Notes under the pieces: model-generated
Seen by the model: only the letters and a program-made list of their open reading frames with translations
Told to the model about the DNA's origin: nothing
Databases searched by the model: none
Assembly: GCF_902459505.1 (NCBI RefSeq)
Contig: NC_047100.1
Coordinates: 29,946,469 to 30,010,468, forward strand
Length of the DNA stretch: 64,000 nt
DNA from: Geotrypetes seraphini
Lineage: Eukaryota; Chordata; Amphibia; Gymnophiona; Dermophiidae
Direction: 5' to 3'
Program-made: the position numbers and the translations under genes
Shown: positions 63,777 through 64,000 of the stretch, one piece after another
Numbering within the stretch: the stretch's first letter is position 1
How the letters are laid out: every line of letters starts with the position of its first letter

Positions 63777-64000
63777 AAAGCTGGAGAAATTGTTTGTCCT
63801 GGAAGTGTGAAGGTTTTTCAGACAATCTCTTTGTCTCAAAATACAGTTGCAGAAAGAATTTCTGATTCGGTCGGCAATTTAAGTGATCAGATCAAAGCAA
63901 AATCATCTAGTTTCAAAGTTTTTTCCATTGCCTGTGACGAGAGTATGGACATTGCTCAATTAGCTGTGTTTCTTCGTGCTTGCGACGCAAATTTCAACAT
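63777..64000 (+). CDS. hAT transposase fragment, right of DIRS A3
   Basis: The open frame runs to the window edge: KAGEIVCPGSVKVFQTISLS, QNTVAERISDSVGNLSDQIK, SFKVFSIACDESMDIAQLAV, FLRACDANFN. SLSxNTVAxRIxD and the FSIACDES block are conserved hAT transposase text; the Asp in CDES fits the first catalytic acidic residue of the DDE core. It is in phase with the fragment ending at 58080. The transposase continues beyond the window. Confidence 0.82.

Overview
The window is a piece of a vertebrate nuclear genome, most likely an amphibian and probably a caecilian. This is inferred from three intron-split vertebrate genes set in a dense mix of DIRS-type retrotransposons, Penelope-like elements (PLEs), CR1 and L2-like LINEs, and hAT-type DNA transposons. 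No sequence comparison was run, so the organism call is moderate.

Host genes. The two last coding exons of GNAT1 (rod transducin alpha) lie on + at 1471-1624 and 8286-8476. TCTA lies on the minus strand: its first exon is at 46602-46812 and its last coding exon at 24529-24571, so about 22 kb of mostly transposon-filled intron separate them; the middle exon was not found. The first coding exon of RHOA (Met1-Gln52) is on + at 57154-57311. TCTA and RHOA are divergent neighbours, as in human. GNAT1 and TCTA are convergent here; in human they share the same chromosome arm region but are not adjacent.

Mobile elements. Four near-full-length DIRS elements are present: A1 (10830-16518, -), A2 (17105-22779, -), A4 (33809-39644, -) and A3 (58081-63776, +). 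Each has inverted terminal repeats, gag-like, RT/RNase H/methyltransferase-like and tyrosine recombinase regions, and an internal complementary region (ICR) that joins complements of both termini. A1 and A2 are nested in an older decayed DIRS (10381-23639). A3 interrupts a hAT transposase reading frame, and A4 interrupts an L2-like LINE. Another decayed DIRS lies at 42455-45535. A1 and A3 look whole and young, while A2 and A4 carry a few breaks.

Layout. 0-8.5 kb: GNAT1 3' end with CR1 and three PLE fragments in its intron. 8.5-10.4 kb: LINE debris. 10.4-23.6 kb: nested DIRS. 23.6-33 kb: TCTA 3' end, small DNA transposons, and a non-autonomous hAT with its target-site duplication. 33-41.7 kb: LINE split by A4, then another L2-like LINE. 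42-46.5 kb: old DIRS, hammerhead-like motifs, CR1. 46.6-57.3 kb: TCTA/RHOA 5' ends and repeats. 57.9-64 kb: hAT transposase with A3 inside. No tRNA, rRNA or CRISPR was seen.
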